This document shows, piece after piece, positions 53,731-62,577 of a DNA stretch of 64,000 nt. The stretch is from Arthrobacter sp. efr-133-TYG-118 (lineage in GTDB: Bacteria; Actinomycetota; Actinomycetes; Actinomycetales; Micrococcaceae). Position 1 is the first letter of the stretch. Every line of letters starts with the position of its first letter. A model generated the notes under the pieces. The model saw only the letters and a program-made list of their open reading frames with translations. It did no database searches and was not told the DNA's origin. The stretch lies in contig NZ_JARVRH010000033.1 of assembly GCF_030209755.1 (NCBI RefSeq), forward strand, positions 20,187-84,186, in the 5' to 3' direction. The position numbers were made by a program, and so were the translations under genes.

Positions 53731-55326
53731 CTAGTCCTCCAGATCCACTTCACGAACCATGTCGGCACCGATGCCGGCCTTGATGGCTTCAAGGACCTGC
53801 TGGGGCACCGAAGTGTCGATCGTCAGCAGCGCCAAGACCTGGCCGCCTTCGCTCTGGCGGGCCACCTGCATGCCACCGATATTGATATTGTTCATGCCCA
53901 GGATGTGGCCGATGGTACCGATGACACCGGGACGGTCCGCGTAGGAAACAACCACCAGGTGCTCGCTGATCGGGATTTCGACGTCGTAGCCGTTGACGCC
54001 CACGAGCTTCTGGACCTGCTTGGGCCCGGTGAGCGTGCCGGCCACGGAAATCTGGGAGCCGTCGCTCAGTGCTCCGCGGATAGTCAGGACGTTGCGGTAG
54101 TCCTCGGCTTCCGGCGTCGTGATCAGGCGGGTGTTGATGCCGCGCTGCTCGGCGATGACGGGGGCGTTGACGTACGAGACCTGCTCGGTCACGACGTCGG
54201 CGAACACCCCCTTGAGCGCTGCCAGCTCGAGGACCTTCACGTCCAGGCTGGCGATTTCGCCCGCGACCTCGACGTCGATCTGCGTCAGGGATGCGTGGGT
54301 GAGGGCCGTGAAGATCCGGCCGAGCTTCTCGATCAGCGGGATTCCGGGGCGAACGTCGGAAGCGATCACGCCACCTGCAACGTTGACTGCATCCGGGACG
54401 AGTTCGCCGGCGAGGGCGAGGCGCACGGACTTCGCAACGGAGACGCCGGCTTTTTCCTGGGCTTCGTCCGTGGACGCACCGAGGTGGGGCGTCACGATGA
54501 CATTGTCCATGCCGAAGAAGGGAAGGTCGGTGCTCGGCTCCTTGACGAAAACGTCAATGCCGGCGCCCGCGATCTGGCCGTCTTCCAAAGCCTCGTGGAG
54601 GGCTTCTTCGTCGATCAGGCCCCCACGGGCGACGTTGACAACGTACGCCGTTTCCTTCATCTTCTTGAAGGCATCGGCGCCCAGCATGCCCACGGTTTCC
54701 GGGGTTTTGGGCATGTGGATGGTGATGAAGTCCGACTTCTCAAGCAGCTCGTCCAGGGTGACGAGCTTGACGCCGAGTTGCGCCGCGCGTGCCGAGGTGA
54801 TGTAGGGGTCGTAGGCGAGGATCTCGGTCTCGAAGCCTTGGAGGCGGGCAGCCACGAGCGCTCCGATGCGTCCGAGGCCGATGATGCCGATCTTCTTCTC
54901 GAAGAGTTCGATGCCCGTGTACTTCGAGCGCTTCCACTCGCCGCCCTTCAGGGCGGAACTGGCCTGCGGGATGTGGCGGGCGAGGCTGAGGATGTGGCCG
55001 ACCGTAAGTTCGGCAGCGGACACAATGTTCGACGTCGGGGCGTTGACCACCATGACGCCGGCCTGGGTGGCGGCCTTGATGTCCACGTTGTCCAGGCCGA
55101 CACCGGCACGCGCGATGATCTTGAGGTTCTTGGCTGCGGCAATTGCCTCGGCGTCCACCTGGGTGGCTGAACGCACGAGGATGGCGTCGACGTCGACGAT
55201 TGCGGAGAGCAGCTGGGAGCGGTCCGCGCCGTCGGTTTGGCGGATCTCGAAGTCCGGACCAAGGGCCTCGATCGTGGCGGGCGAAAGTTCCTCAGCGAGG
55301 AGTACTACTGGCTTGGTGCTAGTCAC
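53731..55326 (-). CDS. serA: D-3-phosphoglycerate dehydrogenase
   Basis: First step of serine synthesis, NAD-dependent. The 531-aa protein is the long actinobacterial type: N-terminal catalytic part, NAD-binding GLGRIGALVAARL, catalytic Arg in NVARGGLIDEEAL and His in VTPHLGASTDEAQ, then an intervening ASB-type domain and a C-terminal ACT domain (residues about 455-531) for serine feedback. The GTG start at 55326 follows a purine-rich AAAGAGG. It is downstream of ilvC on the same strand but separated by 180 bases and a large palindrome. Confidence 0.96.
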   Translation of the reverse strand: MTSTKPVVLLAEELSPATIEALGPDFEIRQTDGADRSQLLSAIVDVDAILVRSATQVDAEAIAAAKNLKIIARAGVGLDNVDIKAATQAGVMVVNAPTSNIVSAAELTVGHILSLARHIPQASSALKGGEWKRSKYTGIELFEKKIGIIGLGRIGALVAARLQGFETEILAYDPYITSARAAQLGVKLVTLDELLEKSDFITIHMPKTPETVGMLGADAFKKMKETAYVVNVARGGLIDEEALHEALEDGQIAGAGIDVFVKEPSTDLPFFGMDNVIVTPHLGASTDEAQEKAGVSVAKSVRLALAGELVPDAVNVAGGVIASDVRPGIPLIEKLGRIFTALTHASLTQIDVEVAGEIASLDVKVLELAALKGVFADVVTEQVSYVNAPVIAEQRGINTRLITTPEAEDYRNVLTIRGALSDGSQISVAGTLTGPKQVQKLVGVNGYDVEIPISEHLVVVSYADRPGVIGTIGHILGMNNINIGGMQVARQSEGGQVLALLTIDTSVPQQVLEAIKAGIGADMVREVDLED

Positions 55327-55388
55327 CGGTGACCTCTTTAGCTCTCTTTTTCAGGTGGGGTTTTGGTGAAACGATTCTTTGACGACGA

Positions 55389-55418
55389 AGGCCGGACCCG
55401 GTATACCGGGTCCGGCCT
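55389..55418. terminator. Perfect 30-bp palindrome between ilvC and serA
   Basis: AGGCCGGACCCGGTA and its exact complement, no loop bases beyond the central TATA. It can fold into a strong hairpin that ends the ilvBNC transcript; no T-run follows. Confidence 0.65.
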
Positions 55419-55510
55419 CCATGCCGGGCGGCTTCATTTCGAGCCTATCCCGAACGGCGTTCTGTGTTGAATTGCTACGGCTCCTGCCGCGGCTTCAACG
55501 GGTGCCTTGA

Positions 55511-56536
55511 CTAGCGGGCTGCGGAGCCTTCGACGTAGTCCTCGTCCTGCTGCTGCCAGGAGAACAGCGAACGCAATTCGCGGCCGACACCCTCGATCGG
55601 GTGCTGCTCTGCCTTGGCCCGCAGTTCCTTGAACTCGACTGCGCCGTTGTCCTGGTCGTCGATGAAACGCTTGGCGAAGGCACCGGACTGGATGTCCGCG
55701 AGGACGCCGGCCATGTTTTCCTTGACCCGGGGGTCGATGACGCGCGGGCCGGAGACGTAGTCGCCGTACTCTGCGGTGTCGGAAACGCTCCAGCGCTGCT
55801 TGGCGATGCCGCCCTCCCACATGAGGTCAACGATGAGCTTGAGCTCGTGAAGAACCTCGAAGTAGGCGATCTGCGGCTGGTAGCCGGCTTCCGTCAGGGT
55901 CTCGAAGCCGTACTGGATCAGCTGGGAGACACCGCCGCACAGGACAGCCTGCTCGCCGAAGAGGTCGGTTTCGGTCTCTTCGGTGAAGGTGGTCTTGATG
56001 ACGCCGGCACGGGTGCCGCCGATTGCCTTCGCGTAGGACTTGGCCAGTTCCCAAGCGGAACCGGAAGCGTCCTGCTCGACGGCGATGATGTCCGGGATAC
56101 CGCGGCCGGCTTCGAATTCGCGGCGCACGGTGTGTCCGGGAGCCTTCGGAGCGATCAGGATGACGTCAACGCCCTCGGGCGCCTCGATGTAGCCGAAACG
56201 GATGTTGAAGCCGTGGGCGAAGGCAAGGGCCTTGCCGGCGGTCAGCTTGTCCTTGATGGAGTCGTTGTAGATCGCACGCTGGTGCTGGTCCGGTGCCAGG
56301 ATCATGATGACGTCGGCCCATTCGGCGGCGTCGGCAACGTTCTTGACCGTGAAGCCTGCGTCCTCGGCCTTGGCGATCGACTTCGAGCCTTCCTTGAGCG
56401 CGATGACAACCTCGACGCCGGAGTCGCGCAGGTTCAGCGCGTGGGCGTGGCCCTGGGAACCGTAGCCGACAATGGCAACCTTGCGACCCTGGATGATCGA
56501 CAGGTCTGCGTCGTCGTCGTAGAACATTTCAGTCAC
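55511..56536 (-). CDS. ilvC: Ketol-acid reductoisomerase
   Basis: Second step of branched-chain amino-acid synthesis, NADPH- and Mg-dependent. The 341-aa class I enzyme starts MTEMFYDDDADLSIIQG; the nucleotide-binding motif is VGYGSQGHAHALN, metal-binding acidic residues are in ETETDLFGEQ and the C-terminal knot domain has FEVLHELKLIVDLMWEGG. Third gene of the ilvB-ilvN-ilvC operon (81-base gap after ilvN). Confidence 0.97.
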   Translation of the reverse strand: MTEMFYDDDADLSIIQGRKVAIVGYGSQGHAHALNLRDSGVEVVIALKEGSKSIAKAEDAGFTVKNVADAAEWADVIMILAPDQHQRAIYNDSIKDKLTAGKALAFAHGFNIRFGYIEAPEGVDVILIAPKAPGHTVRREFEAGRGIPDIIAVEQDASGSAWELAKSYAKAIGGTRAGVIKTTFTEETETDLFGEQAVLCGGVSQLIQYGFETLTEAGYQPQIAYFEVLHELKLIVDLMWEGGIAKQRWSVSDTAEYGDYVSGPRVIDPRVKENMAGVLADIQSGAFAKRFIDDQDNGAVEFKELRAKAEQHPIEGVGRELRSLFSWQQQDEDYVEGSAAR

Positions 56537-56617
56537 TTGCGTAACTCCTCTTGAGTGGTTTTGTAGATATTGTCTGTGGTTCGGTATCGGGCTGCTACGC
56601 AGTACCTAAGACGGTGC

Positions 56618-57130
56618 CTAAGCGCTGCGTAAAGCCCTGTCACTCATGGAGCGGGATCCCCGCCCAACGGCCAAGGTGCCGGACTGCACTATTTCGCGGA
56701 TGCCGAACGGCTCAAGCACTGAAAGCAGCGCTGCAAGCTTTTCCGGGGTACCGGTTGCCTCAATGACCACCGAGTCTGTGGAAACGTCAACCACTGAGGC
56801 ACGGAACAAGTCTGCAGCTTGGGTGACCTGCAGGCGTGTCGCGGCATCCGCACGTACCTTGACCAGGATGTGGTCACGTTGCACGGAAGATTCTGAAGTC
56901 AGCTCGACAATCTTGATCACGTTGATCAGTTTGTTGAGCTGTTTGGTGACCTGCTCGATGAGGTCGCCATCGGCGTCGACGACGACGGTCATCCGGGAAA
57001 TCCCGGAGACCTCGGTGGGGCCGACGGCCAGGGAGTTGATGTTGAAGGCCCGCCGGGCGAAGAGGCTGGCCACGCGGGTCAGCACGCCGGGCTTGTCTTC
57101 GACCAGAACGGACAGTGTGTGGCGGCTCAT
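56618..57130 (-). CDS. ilvN: Acetolactate synthase small (regulatory) subunit
   Basis: Valine-sensing regulatory partner of IlvB. The 170-aa protein begins MSRHTLSVLVEDKPGVLTRV, the ACT domain that binds the feedback inhibitor, followed by the conserved C-terminal domain (SVVIEATGTPEKLAALLSVL). The ATG at 57130 is two bases after the ilvB stop; an upstream in-frame start would lie inside ilvB and is not supported. Confidence 0.97.
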   Translation of the reverse strand: MSRHTLSVLVEDKPGVLTRVASLFARRAFNINSLAVGPTEVSGISRMTVVVDADGDLIEQVTKQLNKLINVIKIVELTSESSVQRDHILVKVRADAATRLQVTQAADLFRASVVDVSTDSVVIEATGTPEKLAALLSVLEPFGIREIVQSGTLAVGRGSRSMSDRALRSA

Positions 57131-57132
57131 GG

Positions 57133-59034
57133 CTAGTCCTCCTCTTCCCATTCCGGGGTCATGTTGCGGGCGACCTGGATCTGGTCATTCGAGACTCCGG
57201 AAGGGACCATCGGCCACACCATGGAGTTCGGGCTGACCACGAAGTCGATGACCACGGGACGGTCATTGATTTCCAGGGCCTTCTGGATGGTTGCGTCGAT
57301 ATCCTCGTCCCGCTCGCAGCGGAACGCGGCACAGCCGTAGGCGTCTGCCAGCTTGACGAAGTCAGGGATACGGACGGTGTCGTGGCCGGTGTTCAGGTCG
57401 GTGTTGGAGTAGCGGCCTTCATAGAAGAGGGTCTGCCACTGGCGCACCATGCCCAGCGAGGAGTTGTTGATGATGGCAACCTTGATGGGAATTTTGTTGA
57501 TGGCGCAGGTGGCCAATTCCTGGTTGGTCATCTGGAAGCAGCCGTCGCCGTCGATCGCCCAGACCACGCGGTCGGGTTCGCCGACCTTGGCGCCCATGGC
57601 TGCCGGCACGGCATAACCCATGGTGCCGGCACCGCCGGAGTTCAGCCAGGCGTGGGGACGCTCGTACTTGATGAACTGGGCGGCCCACATCTGGTGCTGG
57701 CCAACGCCTGCAACGTAGATGCCTTCCGGACCGGTGAGCGCACCAATGCGTTCGATGACCCGCTGGGGGGCACTGAGTCCGTCGTCCGGTTCAGTCCAGC
57801 CCAAGGGGTAGGTATCGCGGAGGTTGTTGAGGAACGCCCACCAACCGTCGAGGTCCGGGGTGCCGGATTGTTCGAAGGCGTTCCGGACAGCCTCGCTCAG
57901 TTCCGGAATGATCTCCTTGACGGAGCCCACGATCGGAACGTCAGCCGTGCGGTTCTTGGAAATCTCCGCGGGGTCGATGTCCGCGTGGATGATCTTGGCG
58001 TGCGGAGCGAAGGTGCTGAGGACACCTGTCACCCGGTCATCGAAGCGCGCACCGAGGGTGATCAGCAGATCGGACTGCTGCAGTGCGGTGACCGCGGAAA
58101 CCGTGCCGTGCATGCCCGGCATGCCGACGTGCTGCGGGTGGGAATCCGGGAACGCGCCGCGGGCCATGAGGGTGGTCACCACGGGTGCGCCGGTCAGCTC
58201 TGCGAGTTCGCGCAGTTCGGCCGAAGCGTGCGCCTTGACCACACCGCCACCGACATACAGGACAGGCTTGTGTGCCGCAGCGATCAGCCGGGCAGCCTCG
58301 CGCACCTGCTTGTTGTGGCCACGGACCACCGGCCGATAGCCCGGCAAATCGATCTTGGGCGGCCAGGAGAAGGTCATGGTGCCCTGCTGGGCGTTCTTGG
58401 CGATGTCCACCAGTACCGGACCGGGACGCCCGGTGCTGGCAAGGTAGAAAGCTTCGGCCATGACATGCGGAATGTCATTGGGATCCGTCACCAGGAAGGA
58501 ATGCTTGGTGATCGGCATGGTGATGCCGACGATGTCTGCTTCCTGGAAGGCATCCGTGCCAATGACCGAAGCCGATACCTGGCCGGTAATGGCAACGAGG
58601 GGCACGGAGTCCATGTGGGCATCCATGATGGCGGTAACGAGGTTGGTGGCACCGGGGCCCGAGGTGGCGATGCAGACGCCAACCCGTCCGGTAACCATGG
58701 CGTAGCCTTGGGCTGCGTGGCCGGCTCCCTGTTCGTGACGGACCAGGACGTGATTCATCTTGGAGGCCATCAAGGGGTCATAGGTGGGGAGGATCGCGCC
58801 ACCGGGCAAACCAAAAATATCGTCCACGCCGAGTTCTTCGAGCGAGCGGACAATAGCTTCCGAGCCGGTCATCACCGTTGGGGGTACAACGTTGTTCGGC
58901 CCGAGTACAGGAGAGAGAGTTGCAGCATTGTCGACGACGGCGTCAGCCGTACGGTCGACCTTTTCCGGAGCCTTGGGGGCTCCAGCGGACTTTGCAGCCA
59001 TCAGCGAGGGGCTGATCGGCGATCCTTTGCTCAT
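57133..59034 (-). CDS. ilvB: Acetolactate synthase large (catalytic) subunit
   Basis: Thiamine-diphosphate enzyme that joins two pyruvates (or pyruvate and 2-oxobutyrate), the first common step for valine, leucine and isoleucine. The 633-aa protein has the catalytic Glu in VRHEQGAGHAAQGYA, the FAD-binding middle domain, and the ThDP motif starting GDGCFQMTNQEL and ending in INNSSLGMVRQ. A polar N-terminal extension of about 40 residues precedes the fold. It starts the ilvBNC operon and is controlled by the leader peptide and attenuator upstream. Confidence 0.97.
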   Translation of the reverse strand: MSKGSPISPSLMAAKSAGAPKAPEKVDRTADAVVDNAATLSPVLGPNNVVPPTVMTGSEAIVRSLEELGVDDIFGLPGGAILPTYDPLMASKMNHVLVRHEQGAGHAAQGYAMVTGRVGVCIATSGPGATNLVTAIMDAHMDSVPLVAITGQVSASVIGTDAFQEADIVGITMPITKHSFLVTDPNDIPHVMAEAFYLASTGRPGPVLVDIAKNAQQGTMTFSWPPKIDLPGYRPVVRGHNKQVREAARLIAAAHKPVLYVGGGVVKAHASAELRELAELTGAPVVTTLMARGAFPDSHPQHVGMPGMHGTVSAVTALQQSDLLITLGARFDDRVTGVLSTFAPHAKIIHADIDPAEISKNRTADVPIVGSVKEIIPELSEAVRNAFEQSGTPDLDGWWAFLNNLRDTYPLGWTEPDDGLSAPQRVIERIGALTGPEGIYVAGVGQHQMWAAQFIKYERPHAWLNSGGAGTMGYAVPAAMGAKVGEPDRVVWAIDGDGCFQMTNQELATCAINKIPIKVAIINNSSLGMVRQWQTLFYEGRYSNTDLNTGHDTVRIPDFVKLADAYGCAAFRCERDEDIDATIQKALEINDRPVVIDFVVSPNSMVWPMVPSGVSNDQIQVARNMTPEWEEED

Positions 59035-59130
59035 CGGACTCTTCCTTTGGGGATCATCAATTAGTGAAAGTTACTGCGTGGGTACTGCGTTCATGCGGGT
59101 TCTTGCTTCGCGCCGTCCCCTGCGGGAAAT

Positions 59131-59165
59131 AAAAAAACCCCTCAGCCTTGCGGCTCTTCGAGGGG
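59131..59165 (-). terminator. ilvB attenuator
   Basis: Stem CCCCTC (59138-59143) with GAGGGG (59160-59165), plus an inner AGCC/GGCT pairing, followed on the ilvB strand by seven T. It lies between the leader peptide stop and ilvB, the layout of an amino-acid attenuator. The adjoining 59035-59130 bases hold only the distance to ilvB. Confidence 0.85.
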
Positions 59166-59194
59166 TTGCGCGTGACGGTTCGTTACCAGTCGGG

Positions 59195-59263
59195 CTAGGA
59201 GGCCACGCGCTTGGTAAGTACGACAGTGCCCACGGTGGCGCCGACAGTAACGAATGCGATCAT
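59195..59263 (-). CDS. ilvB leader peptide
   Basis: A 22-codon frame starting ATG at 59263 with GAGGGA upstream; the peptide contains six Val, one Ile and one Leu and ends TKRVAS. It is followed after 30 bases by the intrinsic terminator above, so ribosome stalling at Val codons would favour read-through into ilvBNC. Actinobacterial ilvB leaders are known; this sequence resembles them in ending with a KRV-like tripeptide. Confidence 0.75.
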   Translation of the reverse strand: MIAFVTVGATVGTVVLTKRVAS

Positions 59264-59314
59264 GCGTTCAGTGTTCCCTCTTTGTGAGATAAGTGTCAAA
59301 CGATGAAGATGTCA

Positions 59315-59329
59315 TCTCACTATGTGGAC
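59315..59329. promoter_or_regulatory. Weak operator candidate upstream of ilvB
   Basis: TCTCA-CTATG-TGGAC resembles the ilvD site (TCTCG-ATATG-TGAGA) over its first 12 bases but its right arm is degenerate. It lies about 50 bases upstream of the leader peptide. Confidence 0.35.
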
Positions 59330-59361
59330 CCCATTGTCCACGGGTTGGTCATGCCCGGCCG

Positions 59362-59427
59362 CCCAACTGACTCGCAGTTGTTGTCGCTATGAGGCGTCAA
59401 AACGACAACAAGTGCGAGTCAGTTGGG
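59362..59427. repeat. 66-bp palindromic interspersed repeat, copy 3
   Basis: Inverted repeat from CCCAACTGACTCGCA to TGCGAGTCAGTTGGG, arms of 32 bases with 28 pairing. It lies just downstream of the ilvD stop, in the gap before ilvB. Inner arms differ from copy 2 but keep pairing. Confidence 0.9.
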
Positions 59428-59440
59428 CCGGAACCCGGAA

Positions 59441-61162
59441 CTAGCCGCAGTAGGCGCCGGTGGAGGCGCTGTGCACCAGCTTGGCGTACTTCGCGAGGAC
59501 GCCCTTGGTGAACTTGGCCGGGAGGGGCTCCCAGCCGACCTTGCGGGACTCGAGTTCTGCTTCGTCCACCAGGAGGTCGAACGAACGGGCGGCGATGTCC
59601 ACGCGGATCTTGTCGCCGTCCTTGACGAAGGCGATGGGACCGCCGTCGACGGCTTCAGGCGCAACGTGCCCGATGCACAGACCGGTGGTTCCGCCCGAGA
59701 AGCGGCCGTCGGTCAGCAGGAGCACGTCCTTGCCGAGGCCCGCGCCCTTGATGGCGCCGGTGATGGCGAGCATCTCACGCATGCCCGGGCCGCCCTTGGG
59801 TCCTTCGTAGCGGATCACGACGACGTCCCCGGCCTTGATCTCACCCTTGTCCAAAGCGTCGAGGGCACCCTGCTCGCGTTCGAACACGCGGGCGTTTCCT
59901 TCGAAGACATCGGCGTCAAAGCCTGCGCTCTTCACGACGGCACCTTCCGGCGCCATGGAACCGTGCAGGATGGTGATGCCGCCGGTCTTGTGGATCGGGT
60001 TGTCCAGGGCGCGCAGGATCTTGCCGTCCAGGTCCGGCGGGTTGATGGAGGCCAGGTTCTCGGCAAGGGTCTTGCCCGTGACCGTCAGGCAGTCGCCGTG
60101 CAGCAGTCCGGCGTCGAGCAGCGCCTTCATGATGACCGGCACGCCGCCGATCTTGTCGACGTCGGTCATGACATAGCGGCCGAAGGGCTTGAGGTCGCCC
60201 AAGTGCGGGATCTTGTCGCCGATGCGGTTGAAGTCGTCCAGGGTCAGTTCGACCTCGGCTTCCCGGGCGATCGCGAGCAGGTGCAGGACGGCGTTGGTGG
60301 AACCGCCGAAGGCCATGGTGACGGCGATGGCGTTCTCGAACGCCTTCTTGGTCATGATGTCCCGGGCGGTGATGCCGAGGCGGAGCAGGTTGACCACTGC
60401 TTCGCCGGACTTGCGGGCAAAGTCATCACGACGGCGGTCTGCCGAGGGCGGGGCGGCCGAGCCCGGCAGGGACATGCCGAGGGCTTCGCCGATGCACGCC
60501 ATGGTGTTGGCCGTGTACATACCGCCGCAGGCTCCTTCACCAGGACAGATCGCGCGTTCGATGCGGTCTAGGTCACCCCTGCTCATCTTGCCTGCAGCGC
60601 ACGCGCCCACGGCTTCGAAGGCGTCGATGAGGGTGACTTCCTTCTCCGAGCCGTCCTCGAGCTTGACCCAGCCCGGCATGATGGAACCGGCGTAAAGGAA
60701 GACGCTGGCGAGATCCAGGCGGGCAGCCGCCATCAACATGCCCGGGAGGGACTTGTCGCAACCGGCCAGCAAAACAGAGCCGTCGATACGCTCAGCCTGC
60801 ATGACCGTTTCAACGGAGTCGGCAATGACTTCGCGCGAAACAAGGGAAAAGTGCATGCCCTCGTGGCCCATGGAAATACCGTCCGAAACGGAAATGGTGC
60901 CGAACTGCATGGGGAAACCACCGCCGGCGTGAACGCCTTCCTTGGCACCCTGGGCGAGTCGGTTCAGGGAGAGGTTGCAGGGCGTAATTTCGTTCCACGA
61001 GCTCGCGACGCCGATTTGCGGCTTGGCGAAGTCATCATCGCCCATGCCTACGGCCCGGAACATGCCTCGCGCGGGGGCGGCATGGATGCCGTCCGTTACG
61101 ACCCGGCTGCGTGGCTTGATGTCCGGCTGGTTGTCTGTCGCAATTGGGGTGTGGTCACTCAT
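59441..61162 (-). CDS. ilvD: Dihydroxy-acid dehydratase
   Basis: Third step of the branched-chain pathway: dehydrates dihydroxy acids to 2-keto acids. The 573-aa enzyme has the iron-sulfur Cys residues in TPCNLSLN, LLAGCDKSLPGM and GACGGMYTANTM, and the C-terminal TDGRFSGGTTG and IGHVAPEA segments. ATG 61162 (MSDHTPIATDNQ) is chosen; a GTG two codons earlier is possible. It stands apart from ilvBNC, and its upstream region has a strong TCTC/GAGA operator cluster. Confidence 0.97.
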   Translation of the reverse strand: MSDHTPIATDNQPDIKPRSRVVTDGIHAAPARGMFRAVGMGDDDFAKPQIGVASSWNEITPCNLSLNRLAQGAKEGVHAGGGFPMQFGTISVSDGISMGHEGMHFSLVSREVIADSVETVMQAERIDGSVLLAGCDKSLPGMLMAAARLDLASVFLYAGSIMPGWVKLEDGSEKEVTLIDAFEAVGACAAGKMSRGDLDRIERAICPGEGACGGMYTANTMACIGEALGMSLPGSAAPPSADRRRDDFARKSGEAVVNLLRLGITARDIMTKKAFENAIAVTMAFGGSTNAVLHLLAIAREAEVELTLDDFNRIGDKIPHLGDLKPFGRYVMTDVDKIGGVPVIMKALLDAGLLHGDCLTVTGKTLAENLASINPPDLDGKILRALDNPIHKTGGITILHGSMAPEGAVVKSAGFDADVFEGNARVFEREQGALDALDKGEIKAGDVVVIRYEGPKGGPGMREMLAITGAIKGAGLGKDVLLLTDGRFSGGTTGLCIGHVAPEAVDGGPIAFVKDGDKIRVDIAARSFDLLVDEAELESRKVGWEPLPAKFTKGVLAKYAKLVHSASTGAYCG

Positions 61163-61268
61163 GGGCACGAGTCTATGACTCTTGAGCTGTGGCCAACGAA
61201 CATGATTGGCGGGTTAAGGCGAATTTAGCGCTATTTCATTCAATATTTCATTCAAATAATGGACAGTC

Positions 61269-61295
61269 GTCTCGATATGTGAGACATCAGTCTCA
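61269..61295. promoter_or_regulatory. Operator cluster upstream of ilvD
   Basis: Three alternating half-sites: GTCTC-N7-GAGAC (61269-61285), which contains TCTCG-ATATG-TGAGA, overlaps TGAGAC-ATCA-GTCTCA (61280-61295), a perfect inverted repeat. It shares the TCTCA-N5-TGAGA layout with leuC/ltbR and leuB. Confidence 0.6.
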
Positions 61296-61458
61296 TTGCC
61301 GGCCGCGGTTCCATCCGACAGGAACGCGGACGGCGCTGAAGGCCGCGAATCGATTGACTAACCTAGACAGCCCCGTGACACGGACGTAACGTCAAATCAC
61401 GACCACTGCGCCACTCGAACAGACATGCGCCAATTGAACAGACAGAAGGGCTCCTCCC

Positions 61459-62529
61459 ATGGATTGGTTGATCTGGGTCATCGTCATCGTGTTGATCGTC
61501 GCGATTGTCTGGTGGCTCCTGAGCCGCAATAGAGCGAAGTCTTCCTCGGGCGCCATGGCCCCGGCCTCGCCGTCACCGACCGCCTCGTCACCGCAAATGG
61601 ATGTCGCTTCCGCCGCCCTGACAGGCTCCGCCCCTTTGGTCGCTGCAACCGCGACCGCCGATCAAGACTTCGGCGGGTCGCGCGCGGCAGCATCCGAGGC
61701 CGAACCCGAGCCGGAAGCGGCAACTGAGGCGGGCGGCGTCGACGTCGACGACTGGGAGGGCCCTGTCCCTCCCCTCAAGACCGGAATGGCCGCCCCGGAA
61801 GGGCCCTCCGTGTCCGGAACCTCCGCGGAAGAACCCGTGTTCGAGGAGCCCGCGCTCTCGGAACCCGTGCTGTCCGAGGACGCGGTTTCCGAGGCCGCAC
61901 TTTCCGAGGCCGCCGCACCGATCGCCGCCGAGCCGGAACTTGAGGGGGGCGTGACGGCCGACGACGTTACAGCGGCCGACGGCGGACCCGCCGCTGCCGC
62001 CGCTGCCGGTGTTCCGGCGTCGTCGAGCACGGAACCAGCCACCCCCGAACAGTTGGCCGACAGCGCCGAGTGGGAAGCCACCTGGAGCGAAGGCGGCGCA
62101 CCCGCGGCCCCCGCCCCTATCCACCACCGCGAATACACGGACGCCCATGCACCGACGCTTCCCGGTGCGGAATCCGCCGCGGCGGAGGCAGCCGACGCTG
62201 CTGCGGAAGGGGTGCAAGAAGACCGGGCCGAAGCTACCGACGCGGTCCCGGCGCCTGTTGAGTCAACCACCCTGGCCCAGGATTCCGCGGGCGCGTCACC
62301 GCTGGGCGGGCATCTCGCCGCCGAGCAGCCGTACGGTGAAGGCTCGGCTGCGGCCGGCGCTGACGGGAGCGGCCCCGATGGCTACACAGTCAAGGGCAAC
62401 GCGGACACCATGACCTACCACGATGAAGACAGCCCGTCCTACGACGAAGTCAAGGCCGAAATCTGGTTCATTTCGAGCGCCCACGCCGAGGCAGCCGGTT
62501 TCCGGCCGCCTCGCAGGAACCGCCGCTGA
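61459..62529 (+). CDS. Membrane-anchored Ala/Glu-rich protein with C-terminal conserved domain
   Basis: Protein of 356 aa. An N-terminal membrane helix (residues 3-22, WLIWVIVIVLIVAIVWWLLS) is followed by about 280 residues of Ala, Glu, Ser, Val and Pro low complexity. The last 40 or so residues form a conserved domain with the pattern YH..DSPSYDEVKAEIWFISSAHAEAAGFR, seen in many actinobacterial proteins (sometimes called a sunset domain). The orientation puts the acidic region on one side of the membrane as a flexible spacer. The function is unknown. It is divergent from ilvD (296-base gap containing the ilvD operator). Confidence 0.7.
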   Translation: MDWLIWVIVIVLIVAIVWWLLSRNRAKSSSGAMAPASPSPTASSPQMDVASAALTGSAPLVAATATADQDFGGSRAAASEAEPEPEAATEAGGVDVDDWEGPVPPLKTGMAAPEGPSVSGTSAEEPVFEEPALSEPVLSEDAVSEAALSEAAAPIAAEPELEGGVTADDVTAADGGPAAAAAAGVPASSSTEPATPEQLADSAEWEATWSEGGAPAAPAPIHHREYTDAHAPTLPGAESAAAEAADAAAEGVQEDRAEATDAVPAPVESTTLAQDSAGASPLGGHLAAEQPYGEGSAAAGADGSGPDGYTVKGNADTMTYHDEDSPSYDEVKAEIWFISSAHAEAAGFRPPRRNRR

Positions 62530-62577
62530 GAGCCCCCAGGACCTGAAGACCCAGGGCAGTAAGCGGCCCTGCAACCA

